Made by a program: the position numbers and the translations under genes
Notes under the pieces: model-generated
Seen by the model: only the letters and a program-made list of their open reading frames with translations
What the model was told of the DNA's origin: nothing
The model's database searches: none
In this document: one piece after another, positions 12,038 to 26,800 of the stretch
Numbering within the stretch: position 1 is the first letter of the stretch
How the letters are laid out: every line of letters starts with the position of its first letter
DNA from: Trichoplax sp. H2
Taxonomy: Eukaryota; Placozoa; Uniplacotomia; Trichoplacea
Reading direction: 5' to 3'
Assembly: GCA_003344405.1 (NCBI GenBank)
Contig: NOWV01000074.1
Span: forward strand, 62,001-126,000
Length of the DNA stretch: 64,000 nucleotides

Positions 12038-14836
12038 GAAGCTGTTCTTGTTATCCTTGAGCTACTGATACCGTAGGCGCTAATGATGTGATTTTTTAGT
12101 CTATTAGTTAGTAGATTACTGATGCTGATAACATTACGGAATGAATGTAGTTTAATATGTGGTTTTATAACTTACTGTAATATTGTTGATATCGCTTTAG
12201 CTTTACTGTTTACAACTGTACTGTAAACCGTAAAAAACTGCTTGACGTAGAACATTAGCACAATTCACTGGTAGCTCTCATCTCTTTAACTTAAACTACA
12301 TTCTCTACGCAATATTTTTTAGATAAGTTTTTTTGCCCGTAAAAAGTTATTGTAATTTTGATAGCATCCATTTATTTGTGTCTAGTATTATTGTGTTATG
12401 ATAGCGAAACAGCCCACATTTATATAGTAATACTTTTACGCTAGAATTGCATGCAGGTCTGATGTTCTTTATTGCATACCAAATATTTAGCGTATCCGTC
12501 TCGCTTAATAGGAACTAACTACTTTGTACTTTGTAATACTACTATTTGTAATGAACGATACTGTAATTTGTTATCATTTACATGTAAGTGAATTGGAAAC
12601 AAATTCTATTCTTGTGGCCACAACCATGTAAATTAGAGATGTTTTCTTTACTTCTTTTTTTGTACGAAGCTATGTATCGGATAGGAAGATGGACGATGTC
12701 GAAACAATGTATTCATGGTTAACCAATTAATATTAAGAATGGAGTGGCGATTAAAAATAACGTACTGTATGATAAAGGTGCCAACCATGATAACCAACTA
12801 CCGTTAGTTAAAAAGGGAATAGAACGCTTTGCGTTGTTTAATTCAATTGTTGTTGTATGGTGGAAATGTCAATGCCATTATTAAACAAATTAAAGAATAC
12901 GGTTCAAGAAATGCGTGTTGGCATATCTATTGTTTCGTTGACTACTTTGCAGATCAAGATGTATCATTTAAATTTATTACTGCATAACATTGTACCGCGT
13001 TATCCAAACTTGTGCAGCTAAGATAGTAACAAAATGAATATTACAATAAACAACCGAGTACTCTTTTTATGAATTCTCTTGTCTCTTGTTACCCCTTTTT
13101 GTATACTGTATTATTATACCACATCAAGCAGCGATCATGATTATTGCTAAAAGTTCCCAAAAATATACTCGCAGGTCAATTATCTGTAATAAGCTAATGA
13201 ATTCATGGTCACGATAACAACAGTGCCGTACTAGCCGTCGCTAAGTTAATGTCTATGTGATTCCTATGGATTGTTTTTAATTACATCATTGTCAATCTTG
13301 CTAGAACTAGTTATCAAATCGCATGGTAAGTGGTAAGGCGGTAGTAGAACTTGAGGTGTATTTCCATCTTCCCCGAGATAGTAACTCTTGATGGTTACTT
13401 AGTCGTATCAGTATGTATGATAAACATTGGACTGACGTTAATTCATCTTCTGAGTCACAGAAGATTGATACGGTAGTACTTTTATTACAAGTACAGCAGT
13501 GATATTGCTTTTAAGGAATATTTTATATAAAGTATATGTAGCATAACTAGAAAGATAAAAATTTTAGTTATTCAGGTATTGGTATCGTTATCCTTTACTT
13601 TAAAAATATCATGCGAGAAATGACAATCGGTAGCATGGACTTAAGAAAATATTAATCATTTCAATAAGCATAGAAATGAATAGTAAATCAAAAATTTGGT
13701 GATTTTGCAATAGTTATTTATTTCCATAGGCTATTACATTATTTATCCCTGTTAAAAATTGCAAACATCAGCACACACTAAAGATAATTTTCAGATTATA
13801 GTTGTCGGATAAGTACAAAACTGTGATATAATAACAATTAAACGTCAAGCCGCTATCCATGATAATGGCCCATGAGCTAAAATCTCTTGACATGAAACAT
13901 TGGTTTAGAATTTTAAATGCAGAAATCAATGCACAAATTAATATAACTTATTATCAAGTTAAATTGCTAGCGTATACACAAATAGAATTAATAAATATAG
14001 GCAATCATCGAATCTACAATAATTCTCTCTCTATTTAAAAAGCCAGCTTAGAGGGTAGAGGGATCAAAACGAGCATAATACCGTACATTGTACAAGTGTA
14101 CACACATACCAATAGGCAATCATCGAATCTACAGCAATTCTCTCTATTTAAGAAGCCAACTTAGAGGGCGAAGGGATCAAAACGAGCACAATACTGTACA
14201 AAAGTGCATACCAATAGGAAATCATCGAATCTACAATTCTCTCTTTTTAAAAAGCCAACTTAAAGGGTGAAGGGATAAAAAAAAACATAATACTGTACAA
14301 GTGTACATACCAATAATTACAGTGCTAATCTTAACTTGAGAGTGCTTTAGATCTTTAAGTTAATTATAATCGAAGCCGCTACATTTATCAATAATCCTTA
14401 TATTATAATAGTGAAAGTTTAGATCATGATTGATTATTATCACTGATGCCGAGCGATAGATGCCCAGATAATAATATCATCGTTTACTTCCATCACTAAT
14501 ATCAAATACTTTTAGATCGTCATGATCAAGTCATCATCATAAACAGCAAATGGTATTGTGTTAACCTAATCGAAATTAATCCTAATATAGGCAATAATGA
14601 CAGCAATTAATAAAGCTCTGTCAATTTTGATAAAATTAGTACACTTGGTAATAACGCTAACATTAACACCATCATATGCACATAAGGAAGCATATATATA
14701 ATTAATAGGCATACAGGATACAAGATTATTTGGTATTAGTGTCCGTGCTCAGATATAAATCTATCAACTCGAAATTTAGATCTCTATTTATATAAAAAAT
14801 GCTAAAATAGACGTGGGTTTAATATCAAATCAGATT
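12038..14836. other. Convergent 3' region between G3BP and the SLC6 gene
   Basis: G3BP ends at 12037 on the plus strand. The SLC6 gene ends at 14837 on the minus strand. Both 3' untranslated regions therefore lie in this 2.8 kb. Possible poly(A) signals are AATAAA at 13045 (plus) and AATAAA read from the minus strand at about 13717. Neither is preferred by any other evidence. No third gene is visible. Confidence 0.55.
13994..14310. repeat. Three-copy ~100-bp tandem repeat in the presumed SLC6 3' UTR
   Basis: Copies begin near 13994, at 14110 and at 14212 (about 116, 102 and 99 bases). Each contains AATCATCGAATCTACA, a CTCTCTATTTAA-like stretch, AGGGATCAAAACGAGCA (degraded in copy 3) and a terminal ACTGTACAAGTGTAC-type palindrome. 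Shortening is progressive and caused by small deletions. Position relative to the SLC6 stop suggests the array is transcribed in that gene's 3' UTR, but the UTR end is unknown. Confidence 0.88.
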
Positions 14837-17800
14837 TTACTCGTACGATTTATTAATCATAAAAGATTTATGATGACTAGAGTAGCTATTACTTGATCGA
14901 GCAGAGTGAAAAGAAAGAATACGATCGATCTCAGCGAAAGGTTTGGGGGTAGTCATCTTCTGTAATCGCTGTGAAATGAATTAAAATAGTAAATATTTGG
15001 CTTAAAGAATTCTTTGTTATCTTTATATTAGATTAAATTTTAATAAATATAGAATATTATTAGGTATACGAGTATACGTACAACTAACTATGTGACACAA
15101 ACTACAACATTCCGAAAGACTTCAATTCTACTAATTTATTTATCCTTCAATTTAATTTCTGGCGATTATCCATTACACTTGCATTCTAATAGCACGAATG
15201 AAATCTTTGCACTTGCAAAGTTATCTACAATAACATTTATAATTTACACGGCACTAGCTGTCAATTGCAAAGAAATTAAGCAGCAGTTGCAAACTTATTA
15301 CTATTATCATTCGTATTGCATATTCGTAGATTTCAAAAATTTTTACGGAACTTCCTTAAATTAATCATCATCAAATTAATGCACTACGCGTCGATACGGT
15401 TGGCAGTTAATGTCTATACGATAATTGATATAATGAGGAAATATACCTGCACTATACTTCCTTTAGCACGAATAAAAGAAAGAATAACAGAAATCAAGAT
15501 GCAAACGAGAATTGACCCCGCCATTAACCATCCAGTAAGCAGTGACCACCAATACTGGGCAAATTTAACATTTGAGCCAGGAGAGGAATAAAAGATTACG
15601 CAAAATAATGTTGTGCCCTACAAGTAAAAAATTCGGTAGTCCCATTAAATACAGTGTTTTTAATCAACGGTCTGTATAAATCTTAAATCATAACATTTAA
15701 AGAAAAATAACTTCTAACCGATAACTTTACTATAGAGCGAACTACTATAGTAAATACTATTAACTTGAGTTACAAATTTTGTTTACAAAATTAATGTTTT
15801 CAGAAGGATTCTAGCTGCATATTTTAATTTAATTTTGATACATAGTTAATTTAAATCGTTCAAAATTTTGAGTGATATCTTGTACGTATATACTAAAAAG
15901 AGCCTAAGCATCACTGAAAGATGTATTAGGAGATAGGAAGTAAAAATGCATATCATTAGTCAATCTTAGATTTACCGTAACAATTAAGGGCGTGGGAATA
16001 TACCATAATATTTTCCATAGGATGGATAGCTTTTCTCCTGCAATAACTGAAAAGTCTTTGCGTAATCTCTTTACACCTAAATAAAATTATAAATCTAATT
16101 CTTATTCTGACAAATTTAATAGCTATTGAGTTACACACGTTTATCGCTACATATAGGCACTCCTAAGCGTTATATGGAGCGTATATGTCGATGAAGTTTT
16201 ATTAAACACAATTACTGATATTATAAATGCGATTGCTGTATTGTACTTTATTATAGTTAGTTTTGCATCTTAACTAGTGTAATGAATCTTAATATTTAAA
16301 ATTCTCCTTAATGATTTTTTATTGTAATAAATATTGTAGCTTCAAAAAAATAACTGATTTGATTTCATTACTGTGGATTATACTTAGTAGCTTAGTATAT
16401 TGTGAATCTGGCTACTTTATTCGGATTAGAATTTAAAAATGTCCTGTAGCATAGCATCGTTAAAATTATACAAAGCAAAAATTTTAATTAAAGTGATATA
16501 TATAATTGGTATAACATTTACGCTTCAATTATCAATAAACTGACAGCTGATTTCGATCATAAAAAACAGTAGAAGTTACGAAACTTGGTCGCCGAATACA
16601 ATGTAAACGCAAATTTTTTGATCTAGGTCCTAATTAAGATTGCTGGTTCGTCTTAGTGGATATTTATAGTTATGTTCTGTATGTGGTAGAAAGATATAAT
16701 TTATAGATAAATAATGATTATACGTGTAATATTATTATTAACGTAGTAATTTAGGGAATCGAAGGTAGAATTTATCTTCTCATATGTGATTAATTGTCAT
16801 TTTAATTTAGAATACTTTAGGGTGATAAGTTGATAGTCTGATACCATCAACTGCTTTGCGTAGAATACAAAAAAGCAATGTAGTTCAGTAGTTGAGTAGT
16901 TCAAGTCAGTAAAATAAGACAGTAAAGGTTAAAATATTCCTAAAATTGTGAGTTATCTCATTGTTTGGACAGTTTAGTTGGTCGAGGGAGTAGTTTTTCC
17001 CTAACTGTCAAAATAAACTAGTATTTTCTCCGAAAGTCAACTTAAGTTGGAATTCAATGCAGTTATAATAATTTTACTCCTATCCTTATTTTAGAATGCA
17101 ATTTTAATAAAATCAAATGCTGTAGAGTAACAGTACGATACCTATTTCTATCGAATTAGTTATCAGAACGTCAGCAGCAAGTACAGAGAAGCACTAGTTA
17201 TTTATGACCATCAATCATCGTTGGTAGACAGAATTGGTTAATTCTACTAAATTTTTATCCCTAAATTTATTTCATACTCAATACCGTGTTTGAAACAACC
17301 TATAGATTGGTCAGCTTACCGTATATCCAACAGGCTATAAAGACTTCAAATATTAACACACACGGTAAGCAGATTTTCATGACGTACCAGTCAAATAATT
17401 GAAAAACGTATAAACCGCCCTAGCATATTATCGTAAATAAAAGTTTTACTTACAATATTCGATAACACTAGACTAAGTGCGTAATAAATTTCACTAATAG
17501 AAAGTTTTGATCATCTCACTTTACTAAATATTATAACGTATTAATGCTTTAGCTGTAAAAGTATATCAAAAATTCAATATTACATTTAAACAGTACACTA
17601 TTTACCTTGGTGATGCATGTCATGCCTAACAGATATTGAACCAAAGTTAACACTAAATAAATCATCGTTCGACGATTATACAACTGATCGGGGAAAGCAT
17701 CAATTAAACCAGACGCGATAGACTCTGAGAAAGCGCACTGTAAATTGAAAATTAAATTACTGCTAATTAGAGACCAATTATTTAATTTTATAAATATGAA

Positions 17801-20800
17801 AAGTAACAAAATAATGTCACAAAGTAACATTGGTTTTTGCAAAAAAAACTCAGCTACAAATGAGAAGCTAAAACTATACTAAATAAGCAGAAATAAATTC
17901 GCATCTTTTGTGTTCTTCTTTTCAATATATTTAATACAGGATTTAGAACGCTGCCTCCTTAATTACATATACCAGACCTGGTTATCGAAGGCAATGAGAA
18001 ATATCATCAAATAGAACATGGCCGACCACAAATGACCTAATTGTAATACCCCAACACTGGTGGGATAGACAACGAAAACTAACATTGAACCAATTAAGCC
18101 AGTTTCTAAGGCATAAAATTAATAAAAGTAGCCTACGTCAGACGATTATAATCAATAGGCATTGATAACGGATAAAAAGGTACAATAATAATTATAAACG
18201 TATAACTAAATATTGACACCAACTAGGCTTGCTCTTACCCTGCAGCTCCAGTACATATAAACTAATGTTAGAAATTCAAATTTATTATTTATTAAATTGC
18301 GTATAATCTACCGTCTGATGTAATTTGATTGATCAACACAGGCCTAGAACCCAATAAAGAACCAATATTCAACAACAACGTAAAACAAAAGAGAATACTT
18401 GTAGCAAAATTGACAGCAGGAATGGCAACACCGAATCTGCTAAATAAATAAGAACAAATATAATATTAGCCTAGTTAGTGCATGGGATAAAATAGAATAA
18501 CTATTCTAGTTAGTTAGGCGTAATGTAATCTACGTTCTATAATCCATTAGCATGAATTATGTAAAACCGAGAAAGAAATATGGCTTACAATTATTATTAG
18601 CTTCTATATTAGGCATTTACAGAATTTATTATTAAATGCTACGTCACTTGGAATTAAAAAATGTTTTACTGTATATTTTGCTAAATTTCATATACGAAAT
18701 GTAAGAAATACGGATAAAGTAAGCCGTATATTAAAAACTATAACCTGCATTTCTTCTAACCTAATAAACTTGTAATCTCTCTTATTATAGGAAGAATAAG
18801 TTATGATAGGCCCGAAACCCACTCCGAGTGAAACCATAGCCTGTAAGCTGGCATCGCCCCAAAGCTAAAATATTAGCAGTTAATAAGTCTAGGCATCATG
18901 AATTATTTAAATCCGCTTTAATATATTTGGATAATAATACAAGGACGTAGATATCTTTGTTTACTAGCGTACAAACTATTCCTAAGAATATAGCTGTCGT
19001 CAAATTAAGCATATTTGGTAACATTATCAAACCTCAATATTTTGTAAGCTAGTGATATTTGATTTCCAAAGAAATTTTGTGATCCCCGCTATATTGCCTG
19101 GCGCTGCTAAACCCCGGATGAACAAGATGACAATGATAAGATATGAAAGTGCTGTGGTTACATATGACGCCTATAGAAGAAAGAAAAACCATTCAAAGCT
19201 CTTATTAATCACTTTGGTCAACTTCCAAATATAATACATTGATCTGAGTTTCAAAATTATAATAATTTTACAAATTAATTAAATCCACATTTTTGCTATC
19301 CTTGACTCTCAAGCACCAAAAATTAAATTGATAGAATTAAAGAAAGATTTAATACTGATACAAATGTTTAATCAATAATATAAATTTTCTGTTGACCAAC
19401 AGTACGTTAGATTTCACCTCATTTAAATTGATAATAGAAACGTTAAAAATAGATAAACTGAAACGAATGGAAACTACTGTAATCAGTAATGGTATCAGCT
19501 AATTTTATACCCTTTCAGGATAAAAAGTGTACTTATAGCATTTAAGTTAGATATTAATTTAATCAGTTCGCCTTTTTTTAGACCAACCATAATTGCACCT
19601 ACTAAAGCTACTTTAAATCTAAATAATGAACAAGTCAATATCGCTTTTACCTTGCCAGAAACAAAAATTCCTTTGAAAGAAACAAGATATACCATCAGCC
19701 AGCATATAACTAGGTAAACAGCCATATCAATCTTAACTGCTCCAGGTAATAAAGGATTAGTCGTTAAGTCTAAGACTTGATTTCTGGACGATTAGCGTCA
19801 ATATTCATAATTTCATAACGGGAAATAAAAAGAAAATGAGACTTTATTAGTCAAAATAATCTATAGATTGCTAAGTAATACCGTAACCTAAAGATGTTGA
19901 TATATTGCAAAAGACATGTTACTGCCAGTAATTTAATTATTTGCTTTAAATCGTTAATGAAGTAAAATCTGTAATAAAAATTCTAACAATCTTCGATCTC
20001 AAAGATCGCATTGCAGATCTAGGTATATGTATTTATTCCGGTGATTGCTATACCGTAAGCTAGCATAGTTTTTCATTAGACTGCAAGCGTTACCGTGTGT
20101 AGAACACAGACAACTAGATTATGATTTTAATGGATAAACTGAAGCAAAACTAGACCAGTGATGGAATAAAGTAAGGAAAAAACACTTGGTGCCGATCGTG
20201 AGATCGATTAAATGACAGCAGCTCCGTTATTATAAGTACTGATGGCTATACCTACAATATAATCATCTATAGACTGTAGATTTATATATCTAGTACAGTA
20301 AGTTTACTAATTTGACTACTTTATAAAATAATAAGAGAGGATGCGACATATTGTTACAATATGACTAAAGACTTATATTGTATGGCATCCCTTTACAATA
20401 ACAATTTTGTTGCATTTCATAAATTATTCTTTTATTAACCATAATTTTATATTAGCAAAATATGCCAATATCTATAGTCTCACCTGAAATATTCATTACT
20501 TGACAGAACACCTACTATATCTTTATTAATATCGTTGACACTAATACAATGATTGGTATTCCAAGTATTATTGCATGTAGTCCATGGTAGAACCGGCTGA
20601 AAAGAGTTAATAAAATAATGCAAGCCCCATACCATAGGTACAACATGGAAAATAGACATAAAGAAGCATAATGTAATCATCGCACCGCCAACACCTTAAA
20701 TATGAAATACAACGGTAGAAATCTTGTTAGTAGGTTAATGAAGATCGAATAAACAAATTTTTTAAAGATAGTACAAAGTGCTGTGTGCACGTCTATCTAG

Positions 20801-23800
20801 CATTATTATGTATTATAGGTTTACCGAATTTCTTTAGCATTAATAAATGTAAAATGCTAATGCTAACAAGTGCAATTAAATCTCTTCTATCTTAGTATCG
20901 ATAAAATGTAAAATGTCAAAGGTATAAAAAAGAAGCTCAGGAACAGTAAGAACAAGAGCAGAGTCTAAGTAGATGCACAAAGTTGGTTAAATATTTGACA
21001 AAATTCTATAAAGTATACGTCCAATGCTCAATATAGCTTGGGACAAGTATAATTTATTACGTAATATGAGGCTTTTCGCTGTATTAGTCTTAGGAAAGGA
21101 ATCACAGCATTACTAAAATAATAGCTAACTACATATTATTTCATATTGAAATACACTACAATCGGTTCTTTTTCGTAATATGCTGATTGAGAACATAAAC
21201 CATTATCTTTATCTATGGCTAATGTACGTATTATCTACATCTAGCGAATATAGTAAATAGGCTTGCGACATAAATTGCCTGTATTTAATGAATCAGATGA
21301 AATCCTATTATTTTCATCAACTTCCCTACTTTTTAGTTCTTAGCTTTAAAGGTAAATCATAAATCAACATGTAGCACGAAACTATCCGATAATGATAAAC
21401 AAGTCTATATATGACTTGTTTAAGAAATATCTCAACATAAGGTCATCCGCTATTCAAAGACTGAAATCTACAAGTATTTACTTGCTATACGTTTGCCATT
21501 TCTCAAAGAAAATCAAACCACGAAATTACATTCTTGCGGCTGTAATTGTTAAATGTAAAAATGTGTAAAGTACTAGAAGACATCATTTTTCTGCGGGTAT
21601 TAAGCTACCTGCGTATAATCGTAGTATCTGTACAAATACGCTCATATCATATTAAAATTTTCAACATATTCCATCATTACTAAGTATGGCTCTCATGAGA
21701 TAGTCCATAAGTGGATTGATAAATCTTTTCAACTGTTTGATAAATCATAAGTAATAGCGATTACATTGTCAAACTTACCGTGAAACAGTGGGCACATGCG
21801 TGCGAATACTATCGTCGGGCCACGTTGGTAATTTTGTCCGACGATCATTTCAATTAGAAATAAAGGTAATCCGCAAAGGAGGAATGCCAAAGCATAAGGA
21901 ATAATGGCAATAACTATACAAGAAGCATTAAATATAAGATAATTTAAAGTTTATGTCAAGAGAAAAATTCCGATGTACTTTACCAGTTATAATATTCATC
22001 ATTTGAATTTAGAGAGAACTAGAATAATTAATAAAAATAATAAAGTGAATTATATATCGTCATATGATAGATATTTGCTGCGGTAGTACACATTATGTCG
22101 AGGTTGTTATTGTGAGCCATTTCTGCAAGTTTTCAAATGCTAACAATATTCTAACCCAGTAGATAATGGCATTATTTTATTCATTCCTCAATCAAAGGGA
22201 ATAAATCGAATTGCTTATGAGGTATTTATAATTGCAATTATCTCTTTAATAATTAGAAACAAGTAGGTATTTAGTGTTAATAAATCATCAACTGCAGTCT
22301 AAAAAATTAGGCCAAATTGGATTCATATTTACACGTATTTCAATTTAAAAATGCTCCACTAAACACCATATGCATACAATCCAAAGTTATCAAATCTTGC
22401 GCAACTGCATTTGGTTAATTACAGTTGATTAAACTTCTGAATGACTCATAGACTGCCAAATAGTAACTTTCAGTAGTTTATTGAAAGCTATCGACTGTAC
22501 TGTATGATTATGTATGACAGAATCAGACATTTCTTTAGCCAACTATTTATTATACATAGAGGGATACTGATGGTTAATATTCATGATCATACGAGCGAAT
22601 TGCAGTAGCACAGATAAAGTGTGATAGCTCTGGAAATAGTTTTGAAATTATAGGGATTGACAATTCAGAAATTTCCCCTTGTAATTAATTTGTTATAGCC
22701 ACCCTAGTTGCAGACCTACATTTTATTTTGCCATTCACCATTTCAATCAGCCCTTCACCAAAATAAATTTGTAAAAAAATTTCTCTTAACTACATTATCG
22801 GATGATTTGAGCACTCAGTGTGGCAATATTACGCCAATCTATCATTCACGATAGAAACAAGTTATTTGAAATCTTAACATTCGTATAATGATGATATATT
22901 TAATTAAAGCAGCAGGAGTAATTTATTACGGATGTACAGATTTCTAGATGAGCATAATTGGTGACTGCTCAGGCAATATTGGGTGAAATGGGATACTTTA
23001 CTATTTAACACGTATCCTTATGACTTTCAAAAAGAAATATGAGAAGATTTTTGCATTGAAGTAATTTCATTCTAATCAGCTTACGTCATCTATTAATGGT
23101 ATATCGCTATAGGTAAGCCAACAAGATTTACGTACAGATTAAAAAGCAATTTGGATTGCTTCGTTTACATTTTGTGCGTGTGTGTCTATCTACTAGGACT
23201 AGTCTACGAGGCTAAAGTTTGTCAGCTGTCATTTGGTGATTAAACCCTTATTGCTTCCTACATTGTAAATGATGTAAACAATCATGAACAGTATCTAAGG
23301 CGTAGGATTAATCACGTTACTACCCCATATTTTCTTAGATTTTTGTTTATTATTTAGATGAATTTATAACTTACGTATTAATTAAAAACCTTCTCGTTAT
23401 GTTATGCACGAACGATAAAATACAATAAACACTATAATTATAAAATGTTTAGGCATATTTTAATGCTTTATTTATCTAGCGTTATCCACTAAATAGAAGT
23501 GGTAAGATCTAAATTTAACATAGATTGTCTTAGATTTATTTTGATCTGTTTGGGAATGGATATCGCTATTCGATAGTGAATTGAAATAAATAAATATATA
23601 AATATACTGAAGCCCATGAAAAGCGTAACCCTTACTATAATCAGTGGTGGCTTTTAACTAATAAATGAAATTCAAGACTACTATTACTCATCGAGAACTA
23701 CTACGCATTGGTATTAAATCAAAAAATTGAATCGAGATAAAATTTTTCTTACTCTTTATCGATATTTTAGCTGTAAAGCAGAAGTAAGTTAAGTTATTTT

Positions 23801-26800
23801 CAGTACAATCTGTACAACAAAGTGTTTTTATCCATAATAGTATATATCAATATTGTTTGTATATTTTATTTTCAAGAAATGATAAGCAAGTAAATATTTT
23901 TTATCGCAAACAAAATCAGTAAAGATTGAATCACTCCAAAGAACTATCCTATTTTTATCGATAAGAATAAGATGTTTAAAATACAATATCGGTCAAGTTT
24001 TGCAATCATAAAATACCAAAAAATTAAAGCCAATAACATCAACAACTTTTTTATACAATAATTCTGGAATTAACTCATTATTTTATTTTAGTTTAACTGA
24101 TGTACTATTTCATTCATTTCCTAGTATTTAATTATTCAGTTAAACAATACGCTATGATTTCAGCTTTGTACCCATACATATTGATCTTAAATAAGATCAT
24201 TTAACACTTGCCAGACTTTTTTGTCTTACTCTAAAGGTGATATTAGCTTGATTTTAATCGTATATCAAAACAAATGTAATTACTGTAAGCAAAATCGAAT
24301 AAAAGCCAATTTAATTAGATGAAAGTGAGTCAATGATTGCCTATTATTACCATTATTATCATAATTATTAACTATTAGATATCTTAATGGCAGTCCTAAC
24401 CCATAGAAGTACATATGTTAAACACGCATTGTCATTACTGTATTCATTAGGAAGATTAACTATCAACTATTTTTAATATTTGATTCGTATGAATAGTCGT
24501 ATGTCAAGCAAAACTTTATTTATTTTCCTTTTATTGAACTTCGGTCAGAGGATAGGTGTAAAGGCTGGCATACTACAGTGACTATACACCGTAAATTTCT
24601 CTTCTGAGATAGAATCAATGCTTATTCTCAGTTGAATATGATCCATTTCTCAACATCGACTTAAAATTTTAAATTATCATTTATAGGTGTAAACGTATTA
24701 ACAATCTTTAATAGATAATTAATTAAAGTCTAATTAACTAATTTAATGCTAAAATCAATGATGTGTACTTGGTTGCAAATTAAATAATTATACCATTCGC
24801 TTATAAAAAATATGTGGAGGTAATTTCTTCAAAAAATTTGTCTATCAAGTTCCCACTCCTTACACGTGAATTAGAGTGAACAAGATAAATCTAGACCAAG
24901 CCTGTTTAAACTAGTAAAAATTTTAAATGAAATAAGTCAACGTCGAGACAAATACAACGTTGCAGCTTACTATTTAATACTTTTCTAAACCCGGAAATAT
25001 TTCGATGTCCTGTCACTTTATCACACATCTTAGGATGCAGCCCATTTTATTAATTTAGAAATATACCCCAAACTGAGTCATTTAGGTTACGATTCCGTTT
25101 GATCGTAGGAAGTAACATCCAACTGTCATTTTATAATTATTGCATTACAGCAATCATTCATTATTACTTAATATTTGGCATGCCTGCCGATCACATCACT
25201 TTGGATTCTCTTTCAGTAAGCTACCAAAATTAATCTAGATTCCCTTAAACTGTATAGAAAAATAGACATTCGCCCTTATACTAAAAATAGCTCTAGACTT
25301 ATAATTTTTATCAAAGTATGAACAATCGATATTTAAACATACCATTGAATTGTTAACAATCTTAATAGTAGTAAAAAAGCGATATGATAGAATGTGTGTA
25401 TCGTCTAAGATTCTGTAATAAAAGTAAGGTACTGTTCTATGCTGGAAGCAGCAAAACTTCAAATTCAGCTACAGGTATGGCAAATTTACGCGTAATATCT
25501 TAATAGCTATAAATAAACTATATAGAATGTACTATCGATAAAAACTTTTAAGTAAATGTATGTTCATTGATCTGCGTTGAAGCAGTAAAATTTTAAATTA
25601 AGCGATATGTATCTACGGAAGTACATCATCCCGTATAAGCATGAAGCATACATTTAATATTATTGAATAAACTATATTACGAAGTGTAAAATTGTTTAAG
25701 GATTGTAAATGAAAGTACGTGCAGCGCTCTATCCCCCGGTAGTAAAATTTCAAATTTAGCTTAATTTATCTATAGAAGAACATGATATAAATACATGATG
25801 AACGCGTAAATCGTAATGGTAGTAAGTAAACTACGCCATAGAAAAGTAAAATTGTCTAAGATTTAAATAAAAATACGTGCATTGCTAAGGGCTCTTTCTA
25901 GTAATGATTAGCATTGCTCTATTATGAGTAGCATAGCTTAAATGAAGCCATATACATATTCGTAGGAAAGTTGACATCCATTCATTTAAAATTAAGAAAG
26001 AGAATTTGTTTGTATTATGTCTAAGCCACATGGTCTAAGCTGCCTCTATCTCATATCCTATAGATTTTAATAATTTTAATAATTTCTTGATTGAACTGAT
26101 CATTTCATATACTTATTTGAATCCAGTGCAAGTTTAAATACGTGAAACAATCGATTAATACTAAAACTACAAGCTATGGCTTATAGTTAGTTTCGTATAG
26201 CTTCAAATACATTCCATCAACTAAATTAATAATAATCCATATTCTCTAAAGGTAGATCGTAGCGTAAATTGCTCTAATCATAACTTCATTTTTATAGCAG
26301 ATATTTTCTGTTTCCAATACAGATTACGCAGAAAGGTAATTCTGGTACATTGTAGTTTGGAAAAAGTAACTTGTTCTGAAATTATTTATAAAAATGTTCA
26401 CGGTGTAAGTTCTTAGTTACATAAGTATCATAAGTATTTTAACTAGATACTGGGTAAAGAGCGTAATTTTATTAGGAACTGCATAATAAGATATATTAAA
26501 ACTGTATGTACGGATATGATGAACGATAATTTTATATCGAACAAAGCTATTGTCTTAGAAAGAGCTAGGTAAGCAATCGACTAATGCAACATTATGTTTG
26601 TCAGATAGCGGATATCACAATGATTAAATGCAGCAATTATCTGTCACAGTCAAAAAATATTACCGAAATTAATTCTCTTTTCATCGCGATTTGATATAGC
26701 TAAATGATATATTCTCTACTTGCAAGATGTTATATGCTTTATTGTGGAAGTAAGGATATATCGAAGAGTATACTGTAAATATTTCACTTTTACCGCACTA

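Noticed and set aside
13994-14310. CRISPR-like array
   Set aside because: The three units are directly tandem, with no unique spacers between short repeats, in an intron-rich eukaryotic genome.
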